NCBI RefSeq assembly: GCF_001619985.1
Contig: NW_017264197.1
Span: 1,674,001 to 1,738,000, forward strand
Length of the DNA: 64,000 nt
Direction: 5' to 3'
Origin: Xylona heveae TC161
Lineage: Eukaryota > Ascomycota > Xylonomycetes > Xylonales > Xylonaceae
Positions 51,156 to 62,021 of this stretch are shown piece by piece. The notes below the pieces were generated by a model that saw only the letters and a program-made list of their open reading frames with translations, did not search any database and was not told the DNA's origin. The position numbers and the translations under genes are program-made. Positions within the stretch are counted from its first letter, which is position 1. Every line of letters starts with the position of its first letter.

Positions 51156-54100
51156 ATGCATTCTAGACAATCTCGCAGAATATCTTCTCGCATGACGAGA
51201 ACCAAATCCATGTCTTCAGTTTCCACACGGCAGCACTCTATCCCTGGAAACAACAGCGCGGAGGCAAATTCTCCCAAGGGTCAAGCACTAGCAGCGGCTA
51301 CACGCGCCTTCAGTCGCAGTAATGGCCCTGGGCGGGAGATGAGAGCGACTAATGAGCTCCCAGGAAGGCAGAATTCAAGAAAAACAAGAGCTACAAGTCA
51401 CTTCCATCCATTAGCACGCAAGAAAAGCTCCCGTTTATCCTCACTTTCTCAGAGTCATCTACGCTTTGGAAAGCGCGGTGCTTCCGGTTCGTCTTTTGAA
51501 AAACGCAGGGCTTCTCGAACTTCATTCAAATTCGCAGAATCTTCCCAGAACCATTCCAGTAAGGCTAAAGACCGTCACCTAACCGAGTCGGCTTTCGACG
51601 CTCAGGAGGCTTTTGAAAACAGCCTTGGTTCATTGCCTTCTTCGTATCGTCGAGTGAGAAAAGCAAAATCTGCATACATTTTCAGGAGCACTGGGTCTAG
51701 AGATTGCTCCAAGGTAAATGGCCACGAGATCTCGCGGGACTTTTCCAAATATAAGCCTGCCAGTTCGCAGCCCGTGCTTAGGGATAGCAGATCTACGCCA
51801 GCGCTGCGCCATTCCAGATCTCAGTCAAACGAATATCGTGGGGAGAGCCAACATGAAGATGCCGTCATCAGATTAGCACGGGAACGGTATCTAAAGGACT
51901 TGGAAACTCAGAGAATGAAGCCGCGGTCATCGTCGCTTTTCTCTGTTCTTTTACGGAAGCCCTCCGAGCTTGCTCAGGAGAATATCAGCGGACCCGTAAC
52001 TGAAAATAGATCTGGAATGGGATCACTGGAAGATCGTTATTATACTACCGCAGCAAATAGCGTAGGCGTTACGCATCGCGCTCAAGTAATCTCGTCCAGT
52101 ATCAGAACGAGTTTCAAACGCGTCTTCCGCCGTAGTCGTGCCAAACAAGTTCCGAGGCAGCATGTTTCTAGCGATCGTCCCTATTTTAAGGATTATATGC
52201 CCTCGAGCTCTGAGTTTCATGAGCATTACCGGAATGTCCCTTTGCCGGATAGACATACCCTTTCGAGCATGCATTCACGAGAAGCACTCCTCCCCGAACA
52301 ATCGAATCGAGATTCGCGTTATGGGTCTTACAGTATTCGAAGTTCTCAAACTCAAGGCACATGGAGCAACCTGAGATCTCGTGTCACAAGCTGGTCGAGC
52401 TCCTCCGTTGACGACGATACCACTCTCCGGCTTGCAAACGATGTGAAACGACTTTCTGTCATCGATGAGGATGGCGGCCCGTATCATTCATCGTCATCAA
52501 CCGGACACAAGAACGTTGAGCGTGGGCTTTCAGTCTTTCAATATCCAATGTACGATATTGAGGACAGTTCAAAGCCTAAGATCCCCAGTACGAGGCGCCT
52601 ATATTCGGCATTGATGAAAAGGCTCGACAATAGCAGTCAGAGATATAAACGAATTCAGAATTTTCCTGCTATTGACGGGAATCATTCCAGAGAGCCTTTC
52701 GATAGTCTTGGGATTCCACGGAGAGTAAACACTGACTTTAGCCAGCGGACATTTCAGACTATTCGACGTGTTCAAACGATGCCTGAGACGGAGAATCTAC
52801 ATCCGGAAAAGTCAGTATCGTTTCCGCAACTTCGGTATGTATATGATGACAATGAGAAACCGGACTTTAGATCATCCGGAAATCATTCAAGTAGCGCAGG
52901 TGTCTATGTGCGGCAGACGTTGGGACATTCACCGCGGAAGACCCAACACGGGCAACCGCTGCGTGAAATAAGATCTTCTTTCTACCCTCATTCGTCGGAG
53001 AGTAGAATGGTATCTCCAAGTCCTTTCAACCGCGCCAGAGCCGATCAGCGTATTAGTCGAGATAGTTCGGGGATTGTGATCCAGAAACGCGCGGGCTGCA
53101 CCCATTTGGAGCCTATTTCCATTCATCCTTCAGAAAGTGTTGCAGAATCAATGAGTATATACTCGAGGACAACGGGTGGGAAGTCGCCACTACCGGATGA
53201 TCACGACAATCCTAAGGTTTTTGAGGCTGGAACTGCTACCATCATCCAGTCACCACAAACAAAATCGTTGAAAACTTTCCCCTCACTTCGAGTTTCATCT
53301 GATAAATCGAATCAAGAGTGGCAAGCGTGGATGTCCTCCGAGGTCGCGAAATTGGAGACCTTGGACACTGACAAGATTCGTCTGATCTCTGATCCCGAAC
53401 GACGCAAGGGCCATCGACGTGAACATGCCCAGATCGAGGAAGACACGGAAATTGCTAACCCGGAAGGATCAGAGACCAAATCTATCCCATTACCCGGTCT
53501 TATATCTTCCTCAGCTCCTCTTTTGTCCGACAAGTTAACTGATCGCTTGCCTTCAGGGGGTGTCGATAGGCATCGTCCTCTAACAGTCAGGTCTTCGTCT
53601 CAGACCAACGTCGAGCCTAAACGGCAGGGATCCCTACGGAATAGCCCCGCGCGTGAACTTAGTCCTCGAAAACCTTCTGCAAATGAAAATGAAAATCCGT
53701 CTGTGTCGCCATTGAAGTCTAAACAAGCTAGTCAACTCGATGCGATCTCTAAGTCATTGTCATTTACTCCCGGTTCCTCTGGTCAAATATCGAGCTTGCC
53801 AGCGGGCAATAGGGATATCTCTCGTGGCTCGATCGAAATTCCCGTAAAGGTAAACAGCAGTTCGCCCAAGTCGCAAGAGAATGCCAATAGACGTACGCGA
53901 TACAGCCCGGGTAGGACCAGACGCAGCCCTTACGCTGGTGGCCCGTCGGCGGGGCGCTTGAAGCAATCAATGCTCGAGCCTTTCGAGCCGTCAGGCCAGC
54001 AACTGCAACGCGCAGTTTTCTCAGGCCAAGGACGAGGAGAAAATGTCGATCCAGTAGAAAGCTCCGCAGCTACGGGCAGTCAAGCCATGGTTGAAAATTT

Positions 54101-54167
54101 CCTTCGCACTCGACGTATCAACATGGAGGACAGGGTTTCTGAGGAGGATAACAGTGCGTTCCTTTGA
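51156..54167 (+). CDS. Large Ser/Arg-rich, probably disordered protein of unknown function
   Basis: A single uninterrupted frame of 1003 codons from an ATG in good context. I do not recognise the family. The sequence is dominated by Ser, Arg, Lys, Asn and Pro. It has many RS and SP/TP-like phosphosites (SPRKTQ, NSPARELSPRKPS, RYSPGRTRRSPYAGG) and a very basic first 200 residues (ARKKSSRLSSLSQSH, SFEKRRASRTSFKF). Only a few ordered-looking patches occur, such as AVIRLARERYLKDLETQRMK, SNQEWQAWMSSEVAKLETL and a C-terminal AMVENFLRTRRINMEDR. This suggests a disordered scaffold or a nuclear or cytoskeletal regulatory protein under kinase control. Such a long frame without stops makes a real gene very likely. 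Nuclear localisation is inferred from composition only. Confidence 0.8.
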   Translation: MHSRQSRRISSRMTRTKSMSSVSTRQHSIPGNNSAEANSPKGQALAAATRAFSRSNGPGREMRATNELPGRQNSRKTRATSHFHPLARKKSSRLSSLSQSHLRFGKRGASGSSFEKRRASRTSFKFAESSQNHSSKAKDRHLTESAFDAQEAFENSLGSLPSSYRRVRKAKSAYIFRSTGSRDCSKVNGHEISRDFSKYKPASSQPVLRDSRSTPALRHSRSQSNEYRGESQHEDAVIRLARERYLKDLETQRMKPRSSSLFSVLLRKPSELAQENISGPVTENRSGMGSLEDRYYTTAANSVGVTHRAQVISSSIRTSFKRVFRRSRAKQVPRQHVSSDRPYFKDYMPSSSEFHEHYRNVPLPDRHTLSSMHSREALLPEQSNRDSRYGSYSIRSSQTQGTWSNLRSRVTSWSSSSVDDDTTLRLANDVKRLSVIDEDGGPYHSSSSTGHKNVERGLSVFQYPMYDIEDSSKPKIPSTRRLYSALMKRLDNSSQRYKRIQNFPAIDGNHSREPFDSLGIPRRVNTDFSQRTFQTIRRVQTMPETENLHPEKSVSFPQLRYVYDDNEKPDFRSSGNHSSSAGVYVRQTLGHSPRKTQHGQPLREIRSSFYPHSSESRMVSPSPFNRARADQRISRDSSGIVIQKRAGCTHLEPISIHPSESVAESMSIYSRTTGGKSPLPDDHDNPKVFEAGTATIIQSPQTKSLKTFPSLRVSSDKSNQEWQAWMSSEVAKLETLDTDKIRLISDPERRKGHRREHAQIEEDTEIANPEGSETKSIPLPGLISSSAPLLSDKLTDRLPSGGVDRHRPLTVRSSSQTNVEPKRQGSLRNSPARELSPRKPSANENENPSVSPLKSKQASQLDAISKSLSFTPGSSGQISSLPAGNRDISRGSIEIPVKVNSSSPKSQENANRRTRYSPGRTRRSPYAGGPSAGRLKQSMLEPFEPSGQQLQRAVFSGQGRGENVDPVESSAATGSQAMVENFLRTRRINMEDRVSEEDNSAFL

Positions 54168-54709
54168 GACTAAAAATTGACTCAACCAAGGCGCTGTGGT
54201 ATTGTAGTTTTATTTTTGATAATGCTGGAGCGACCCTATGTTATTGTTCTGCTATTATCACCATTTTTATCTTTGCCCGTTCAGCCTAGTCTCGGAAGAT
54301 ACTTTTCATGTCTTTCTTCCGATTCACAGTCACTACTGCAAGCTTATTCCCTGCTGTTGAAGGGCATTGGGTAGATTATCTGGCATTTGTCTGATTGAGA
54401 GAATCCTCTAGAGTATTGTTAGGCATAATTCACAAATCAAATCAGCGGCAATGATTATAATGACAATACTAAATTCATCGTAACCACTTGGTTGATTTTT
54501 GATTAATTGGCGGGCTTGTCAACGAAGCATGACGCGCTCAGAGTTGGAGCGGCGTTGGCCCGTTCGCCTGTCGGCGAGCGACCCTGGAGCTCCGACCTAG
54601 ATGACAATGGCGCCCTGACGAGCTCGTTGCTGTAGTGTTATGTTTTAAACGATACAACCTTATGGAATAAAGCATTCAGTGACCGCTGAAGCTTTAGAGC
54701 AGAGTCATA
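54168..54709. other. Intergenic, promoter of EMC1
   Basis: About 540 bp between two genes on the same strand. No coding frame is supported. Confidence 0.55.
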
Positions 54710-57700
54710 ATGCGCCTCTTCGCAAGCTCGGCGCTTGTGCTGTCTCTGCTATCGCCCGTTTACGCCGTATTTCAGGATGAAGCGTATCACACGGATTTCC
54801 ATCACGCATTGCTAGGGACCCCACAGGAGCACACCACATTCTTTCACCGACCACAATCAGTGTCCAAAGCCTCGCTGCTCTATACGCTTTCAGAAAAAGG
54901 TATACTAGGCGCTGTCAATCCAAGGAATGGATCTCTCGTGTGGCGGCAGGTGCTCGGTGACGGCTTACCTCCCACTAATGCCTTCCTCAGAGCTGGTGAG
55001 GACGAAGATGCAGTTGTCGGCGCAATTGGAGATCATGTTTCATCTTGGAGTGCGCTAGATGGAAAACTCGTTTGGTCAAACGTATTTGGTGATGGTCCGG
55101 CAAGAGACCTTGAGGTCTTGGAGCTTGAGGAAGGAAAAGTCAATCGACCGGCCAAAGACGTGGTCACTTTGTTTGGCACGGAGAAAGGTGTCGTCAAGAG
55201 ATTAGATGGGGCAACTGGTGACGTTAAGTGGGAATTCAAGGACCAAAGGTATTGCACAGTTTATTTCATCTATCCTCACGACTTTTGGAGCCATGCATGC
55301 TAATTGTCTCGCAGCGGTGATCTTCCTTATCAAGTCTCCTCGTCGGCCACAAGCATCTACTACATTTCGCTACATCCCGCTCTCATCAAAGGTTATAAAA
55401 TCAAAGTCACTACATTGGATGCCCTGACTGGAGCTCAGACTGGACAATATACTCTGAATACCGACAGCGATGTGACCTCGGCAGACCTGATACTTTTTGT
55501 GGGATCTAATGCTGCTCTTCCGGTTGTTGCATGGACAGATCCATCGCACAAGACACTCAAAGTCAACCTTCTCGGGTCGAGGCAGATATCCACTTTTAAC
55601 GTCCCTAGCGAGAGCGGGGAGAGGGTCGAGAAGATTATTCTCCACGCGCCCCATGTTATCAACTCTGTTCCTCACTTTTTGGTCCATTATCAATCACCGA
55701 GCTCGCACTCGGCGGAGGTCTACCACATTGATTTGTCGGCAGGCACGGTCTCAAAGGCTTATAGCTTACCCAAATTGGCTGGTAAAGGCACGTTTTCGAC
55801 TACTACTGTTGATGCGAATGTGTTTTTCACAAGAAGCACGCAAGAGGAGTTTGTGCTTGTTTCTTCCGCTTCTCACGGCATCCTTGGACGGTGGCCTGTT
55901 CGAGGAGCTTCTCTGGCCATCGATGCACCCGTTCACGGTGTCTCTGAAGTTGTTGCCAAGACGGGCTCTACCTATGCTGTCAGATCAGCTGTTACCCTCA
56001 CCTCGGGCGAATGGCAGCTTATAAGGAACGGTGATTTCGACTGGTCGCGGCCTGAATACCTGGCTGGTGTTGTTGCAGCAGACTGGGCCGAACTCGAAGA
56101 ACAGAAAGACTTGGCCCGCGAGCTGGAGGTCGAGGGGCACGAGAATGTTCTCTCAGCCTACATCCATCGAGTCAAGCGGCATCTACGGGATCTCGAGGGT
56201 CTTCCTGCGTGGATACAACGGCTTCCGAGTCGGCTCGCTGGCTCTCTGTTTGGAGATCATAATGTAATCCCAACGGATGGTCTTCACGCGGACAGCTTTG
56301 GCTTCCGGAAGCTAATTCTGGTTGCTACAGAGAATGGTCGGGTGCTGGCACTGGATTCTGGTGATGTCGGCAAGATTGTTTGGGCTACCACGGTCATTGA
56401 CCTTGGACCGGGTAAGAAATGGGACGTCAAGGGTATGCTTGTAAACGGTGACGCTGTGCAGATTCGCAGTGGTACCGGAGAGCAGGTGACGCTTGAAGTC
56501 TTGACTGGCAAAGTGCTGCAAAGAGAGCCGGCAAAGCCTGCCAAGGTCGAAAGTACTGCCATCATTGAAGAGGCTGGCCAGCTGTCCCTCTTGTCCATTT
56601 ACGAAGACGAGACCATTGAGGCTCCCGAACTCATCGGCGAAGGTACCGTTATTGTCCTCCAAGGCAAGAACGGCAACGCCAAGGGCGTCCAAGTCGTTCC
56701 TGGACAAAAGTCTTCCGTTCCTGTATGGGAATTCGCCCCGCCTGCTGGTGAGCGGATCGTTGGGTTGACGTCCAGAGCTGCCCATGATCCCGTTGCATCT
56801 ATTGGGAAAGTGCTCGGAGACCGTTCCGTCATGTACAAGTACCTCAATCCGAATCTGCTTCTGGTCACGACAGTCTCGGACGCTCAATCGACGTTATCAT
56901 TCCACCTGCTCGATTCCACTTCCGGAAATGTGCTCTATACTGCGTCTCATGAGGGCGTTGCCACCTCGCGCCCCATCACCTCGGCCTTGTCAGAAAACTG
57001 GTTCACTTACGCTTTCTGGGCTGATGTCGTGGAGGGATCTACTAGCGCTACCTCCAAGGGATACCAACTTGTCGTTGCCGAGCTCTACGAATCTAGCATT
57101 CCCAATGATCGTGGTCTGCTTGGTTCACGTAACAACTATTCCAGCGTCGATGCATCTGCGACGGATAATCAACCTCATGTCATCTCGCAGGCGTACCGCA
57201 TCCCCGAAGAAATCTCCGGCATGACAGTTACCCAGACTCGCCAAGGCATTACGTCGCGGGAACTCCTCTGTACACTATCCTCGTCAAACGCTATTGTCGC
57301 TATCCCACGGATGGTCCTCGACCCTCGACGGCCGCTTGGCCGGGACCCTACCCCGGCTGAGGCCGAGGAAGGACTCTTCCGCTATGTCCCTACTCTGGAA
57401 TTCAACCCGCAATGGATTATCACGCATAAGCGCGAGGTGGCGGGTATTGATCAAGTCATCACCTCTCCGACACTGTTGGAGAGTACTAGCTTGGTGTTTG
57501 CCTATGGCCTGGATGTGTTCGGCACCAGGGTTGCGCCGAGCCGACAATTTGATATCCTTGGTAAGGAATTTGGAAAAGTGCAGTTAATTGGTACTGTCCT
57601 GGCGGTGGCAGCAGGCGTGGCCATATTAGCGCCAATGGTAAGTCTCAATTTCCCCTTTGTTTTCCTCGGAAGGACTTCTAGCTCGGTTCATGTTATGAGA

Positions 57701-57773
57701 TAATTCTAACCTTGTGGTTCTTCTTCTGCAGGTCCGAAGGAAACAAATTAATGCTCAGTGGCAATCTCCGTAG
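54710..57773 (+). CDS. EMC1: ER membrane protein complex subunit 1
   Basis: Largest subunit of the EMC insertase, which places tail-anchored and multipass proteins into the ER membrane. Exons are 54710..55248, 55315..57637 and 57732..57773, giving 967 aa. A signal peptide (MRLFASSALVLSLLSPVYAV) precedes a luminal PQQ-like beta-propeller with KGILGAVNPRNGSLVWRQ, SALDGKLVWSN and DGATGDVKWEFKDQ. The conserved C-terminal DUF1620 region has AYRIPEEISGMTVTQTRQGI, GITSRELLCTLSS, MVLDPRRP and WIITHKREVAGIDQV. One C-terminal transmembrane helix (IGTVLAVAAGVAILAPM) is followed by a 14-residue cytosolic tail coded by the last exon (VRRKQINAQWQSP). Length and order match other EMC1 proteins. Confidence 0.95.
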
Positions 57774-60068
57774 ATGTTCTCAAGGCGTGTAGAGGTCATG
57801 TTTTGTCATTCTCCATAGAAAGCATTAAAGGCATAGTAATAAGCCGTATCAGAAGATTAGCTTGTGCATATTTTTCAACTCTGCAAATAGGTTATTCAAA
57901 GTATGATGTTTAGTCTCCATGAAATTCGTTGGGGCCGACTTTATGTCGGATTGGCTAAAGGATTCAAAGAAGTTGACGGCCAGAGGCTGGCCAAGCGCCT
58001 TTTAGAAAATACAGGGTCCAATGACTAGCTCCACAAATACTTCTCAAGTGGCGGTAAAAATCCGGTGTCGTTTTGGCATTGGTCGGAGCCTTGCATGACA
58101 CCGTGATGCCTATTGTTTTGTCAACAGTACTTGCTTTGCCCATTTTGAAGCCTCGATCGGGACTCTGCATGGCTGTGTCGATGAGGAAGGCTTGTACACG
58201 AGCGAGCACGTTCCGTCGAACGGTGGACCAGTCGACAGTGTGCTTCGTCGCCAGCTCTTTAGAGGATTGTGGCGATAACGTGAAGAGCTTGTCAAAAATC
58301 CATTTGACAAGGGTAGGTTCTGTGGCTCCGAATGGGGTTAAACTCCGGAGTTTGCTCCGGAGATTACAAACGATCCAGCAGCACCAGCAACACTCTCTCA
58401 CTACACAGCACCACGTTCCAAGGCCGACATGAAAAAAAAAAAGAAAAAAAAAAAGGGCTGGTCGCTCTTCGATCTACGTCATCTGCAAAACGAGGAAGAA
58501 GTTATTGGGGAAAATATTATACTTTTCCATGCAGAATGCATCTCCCCTTAAGAATACTTTTCCGAGCAAAACAGCCCACGCGTGCGCAAGGGAGATGTAT
58601 GCTTTTTATATTTGGCTTTTCTTCATTTTTTTACTCGGTTCCTTGAGTCTCCTGCAGTTATCCATATGGAGTGTCACTGTGTTTGTCTCTTGACACTGTT
58701 TGATGAATTACGTAGTCCTGCGGGTAGCTCGTTTGTCGTGTTCAAAAACTCCTTGCATAAAAGGATTCTCGTCGTGCACCGTTTCTGTGCGACCCTACCC
58801 CTCGGCCTTTAACAATGCCGATGCTTTGTGATGGAATATGATTTTAATAAGCAGGATAGAGTTGGGTTCCTTATAGCACGGTTTTGGCTTGCATCAGCAG
58901 TCAGCAGTAACTTGGTTAGAATAGATAAGTCTTTGTTAGTTGTATGGATTAAATAAGCAACAACTAGTTAACTAAGCTTTGAACCAGTGAAAAGGGTTTC
59001 TACGATAGAAGTCAAATAATGGGTCCAATTTAGGTTGGACTTTAGTCCGAGAGTCCCGCACGGGTATCGATTCTACTACGGAATACGGATAGTTAAACCA
59101 CTTCTTTTTGCTGTCTCTCGGAGATATCGCTAATACATCTCCGTTACCTTACAGAGTACTGCCAACTTGCATTACACGTCACTTTTTTTACTCTTTTTGT
59201 TTCTTTCCTTTCTTTCCTTCTTTCTTTTTTTGTACCGATTACTCCGTATTCCTCTGCATTTAGCCCACAGTTATCCTTGTACCTGTATTGCGCCCTTACA
59301 TGATGACAAACACTGCCGACGGGACAACAACTTATTCCATGCCTCTTTTTTTTATTCCCGAGAAATGCATCATTGCTTCATGATGCACCATCTCGGCATC
59401 GAGATTCCCGACAGTTACGCCGGGGCTGTCCCCTCTTAACCCTTGTTTGAAGTAGGTAGGTAGGGAGGTAGGTAGGTAGGTACCTTGGTTCAAGTGAATT
59501 GAGGCTTGTCACCGCCTTCTTCCCCACTTCCAGCTGTTTCCTGTCGTCCGTTTTGAGATATCTCCGTTTCTACTTAATTATCTCCAGACCCCTGCCCCAC
59601 ATCACATCACATCCCATCCCATCCCCACGTCAGGCGATTGAATGCTACGTTCCTGACAAACCAACTTTCAATTCCACTATACGTCCGCAATCACAAGTGT
59701 CATTATTCCCCCGTTGCATTTGCCAATTGAAGCCGTTACGTCCTTGCGTTTATCAGCACCAGTGAAGTTTCTCGGTGGACGCCTGTGCCGCTTTTTCCTT
59801 TCCCTTCTATTTATGTTGACTACTTACCCTGCCCCACTGTGCCGCTGCTCTGCTATGTGTCCGTGACCAACAGTCCAGTTTTCAAGGAGCACATTCTATT
59901 TAAAACCCCTAATTCCCCAGCAAACTTTTCTTCAGCTCATTACCTTTCTTTCAACATATAACCTGACCATCCCCCTCCCACTCATACGGTCTCGATCCAA
60001 CTCACCTCGTTCCACAAGTCGTTCAACACAACGCCAAACAAACACAACAACACAACACCACATCCACA
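57774..60068. other. Long intergenic region with uncertain overlapping frames
   Basis: 2.3 kb between EMC1 and the dehydrogenase. Two overlapping frames on opposite strands (57964-58401 minus, 58073-58432 plus) have no recognisable features. An A-rich tract lies at 58431-58455. A GTAG-type repeat and CT-rich DNA precede the dehydrogenase, where a TATTTAAAA element near 59908 could be its TATA box. Confidence 0.45.
59453..59482 (+). repeat. TAGG tandem repeat
   Basis: About seven TAGG units with one interruption (TAGGGAGG). Single GTAGG units also occur in other promoters of this window, so this is probably promoter low-complexity sequence. Confidence 0.85.
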
Positions 60069-60866
60069 ATGTCTGACCAACAAAAATACACCAACAAGCT
60101 CTCCGGCGCCCGCGTCCTCGTCGTCGGCGGCTCCTCCGGCATCGGCTTCAGCGTGGCCGAAGCCGCGCTCGAGCACGGCGCCATCGTGACCATCTCCTCG
60201 AGCCAGGAGTCTCGCGTGCAAGCCTCCGTCGAGAAGCTCAAAAAGAGCTACCCGTCCCTTGCGGGCCACATCAGCGGGTACGCATGCGACCTGGCCACCG
60301 AAGAGGGGATCGAGAACCGCATCAAGGCCCTCTTCGACCATGCTTCTTCTTCTGGAGGCCATCTTCTGGACCACATCGTCTTCACCGCGGGCGACCGGCT
60401 TGCCGAGATGCCTCTGGAGCAAATCTCGCTCGAGAAACTCAAGGCCGCCGGCATGGTGCGCTTCTTTGGGCCCCTTCTCTTCGCCAAGATCGGGAAAAAC
60501 TACATGTCCGCCGGCCCGAAGAGCTCGTTTGTCTTCACCACGGGGTCCGTCAGCCAGAAACCCATCCCCGGCTGGTCTGCCGTGGCCGGGTACGCGAGCG
60601 CCATGCATGCCCTGGTGCGTAACCTGGCGCTCGACTTGAAGCCGATCCGCGTCAACCTCGTCAGTCCGGGCGCAATCGACACGGAGCTCTGGAAACACTG
60701 GCCTGAAGACAGACTGAACCAGTTCAAGGAGGCAGTGAAGAGCCAGCACACGACTGGCCAGATGGGAAAGCCTGAAGATGTCGCCGAGGCGTATTTGTAT
60801 CTCATGCGTGATCAGAATTGTTCGGGGACCATGATTTCCTCGAATGGTGGCTCGTTGCTCACCTAG
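60069..60866 (+). CDS. Atypical short-chain dehydrogenase/reductase lacking the active-site Lys
   Basis: Rossmann-fold SDR of 265 aa in one exon. The cofactor motif VLVVGGSSGIGFS (TGxxxGxG type) is near residue 16, and ACDLATEEG follows beta-3. VFTAGDR replaces the usual NNAG. The active-site Ser is Ser160 in TTGSVS and the Tyr is Tyr175 in GYASAM. The fourth residue after Tyr is Met179, not the canonical Lys of YxxxK, and His180 follows. Downstream PIRVNLVSPGAIDTELW is typical of a fungal SDR group in which the Lys is often absent, so this is probably an inherited subfamily trait rather than a damaged gene. The substrate is unknown. Codons are strongly GC-ending, which also creates a long empty frame on the opposite strand. 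Confidence 0.9.
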   Translation: MSDQQKYTNKLSGARVLVVGGSSGIGFSVAEAALEHGAIVTISSSQESRVQASVEKLKKSYPSLAGHISGYACDLATEEGIENRIKALFDHASSSGGHLLDHIVFTAGDRLAEMPLEQISLEKLKAAGMVRFFGPLLFAKIGKNYMSAGPKSSFVFTTGSVSQKPIPGWSAVAGYASAMHALVRNLALDLKPIRVNLVSPGAIDTELWKHWPEDRLNQFKEAVKSQHTTGQMGKPEDVAEAYLYLMRDQNCSGTMISSNGGSLLT

Positions 60867-61456
60867 GCATAAGGAAACCGGATTGCGTAGCGCTTGTACT
60901 ACAGACAAGGGCGAATAGGTTATATGGCGATTTAGCATTGCTTATGCTCGTGTCCTCGTGAACAGAATACGATTCATGCATTGTCCAATAAATTCAATGT
61001 TTCAAAGAAGAGTGTGATATGTGATGTATAGTATCCGTGTTCAAGTCGATATAAAAGCCCAATGCGAGTAGACTTATCCTAGCTTCTCTCTAATGAAGCA
61101 TTGGTCAACATGAACGTACTATACAATACTACACAACGGTAGACGACTAAAGATATATCTTACCTACCTTAATCTATATATACAACGACACTGACAGCAG
61201 CCCTTACCGCAGTTCGACAGACCATATAACATTCTTCCGGTAAACGCCTAGGAAAGAACTTGAATCTTCCAATGCTCCCTGTATAGTAAATCAAAACACA
61301 AACGTGTAGAAATCCAACTCCCGCGCATCGATGCAAAATAAACATTACAATCTCCCTTTTCCCCCCACTATGTCTTACACCATTTGGCCTTTTACCCTTT
61401 ATGCCCCAGTTCCCGCGCTCTGGCCCCTTCACCCTCTCCCTCTCCATCTCCTAGGC
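60867..61456. other. Convergent intergenic region
   Basis: 3' flanks of the dehydrogenase (+) and PET191 (-). No gene is supported. Confidence 0.6.
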
Positions 61457-62021
61457 TCATCGCCCTAAACTCTTCTCCACCTCCGCCTCGTCATTCCCAC
61501 TTGTTCGTCGCACTGCACTGCTAAACGCCGGCTTGCCCGCATACAGCTGATGACTCGGCTCGTCCGCGCCGGCTTCGAGCTCCGTGCTCACGGCCACCGG
61601 CTTGTTTCCTCTAAACCGCTTGCGCATATCGATCATGCCGCGCTTGCAGTCGCCGTATCCCTTTTTCAACTGCTGGCACCGCGTCGGCAGCGTGTCCACG
61701 AGCGGAGGGCGCAGGCAGTCCGATGGCTTGTTGCGGTCGACTAGGATGCAGTCGCTGTTCTGGAGACATTCGGCCAATGCGGCCCCTGTGGATTCGATAT
61801 TGCATGTCAGATTTCTATTCTTTCTTGGAGTTTTATTGTTTGGTTTCCTTGGTTTTATTGGCTTTTTTCAAGTTGCATTTTTTGTCTCTGTTTTTGAGTG
61901 TAGAGTATAACGCAGTGCGTCACTCAATATAAATAACGGGAGACGAGCCAGCAAACAACCCGATTGGAAAAGAAAGAGGGCAGAGGAGGAACGTACGAAT
62001 ATCTTTACACGAAGACGGCAT
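61457..62021 (-). CDS. PET191: Cytochrome c oxidase assembly factor PET191 (COA5)
   Basis: Twin Cx9C-type protein of the mitochondrial intermembrane space needed for complex IV assembly. The model is complement(61457..61785, 61997..62021), 117 aa. The first exon codes MPSSCKDI plus one base; splicing gives MPSSCKDIRAALAECLQNSD. Family landmarks are CLQNSDCILVDRNKPSDCL, RPPLVDTLPTRCQQLKKGYG and DCKRGMIDMRKRFRGNKP, which cover nearly the full family signature. The conserved Cys residues (C5, then C in AECL, SDC, SDCL, TRC and GDC) are all present. The C-terminal 45 residues are a variable, fungal-type extension. The intron is 211 nt. Confidence 0.95.

Noticed and set aside
59453-59482. TAGG tandem repeat considered as an internal telomere-like array
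   Set aside because: The unit is four bases and not the fungal TTAGGG repeat; similar GTAGG units occur in ordinary promoters here.
59982-60938. 318-codon frame on the minus strand opposite the dehydrogenase
   Set aside because: It mirrors the GC-ending codons of the real SDR gene on the plus strand and has no motif; the SDR reading has clear Rossmann and catalytic motifs.
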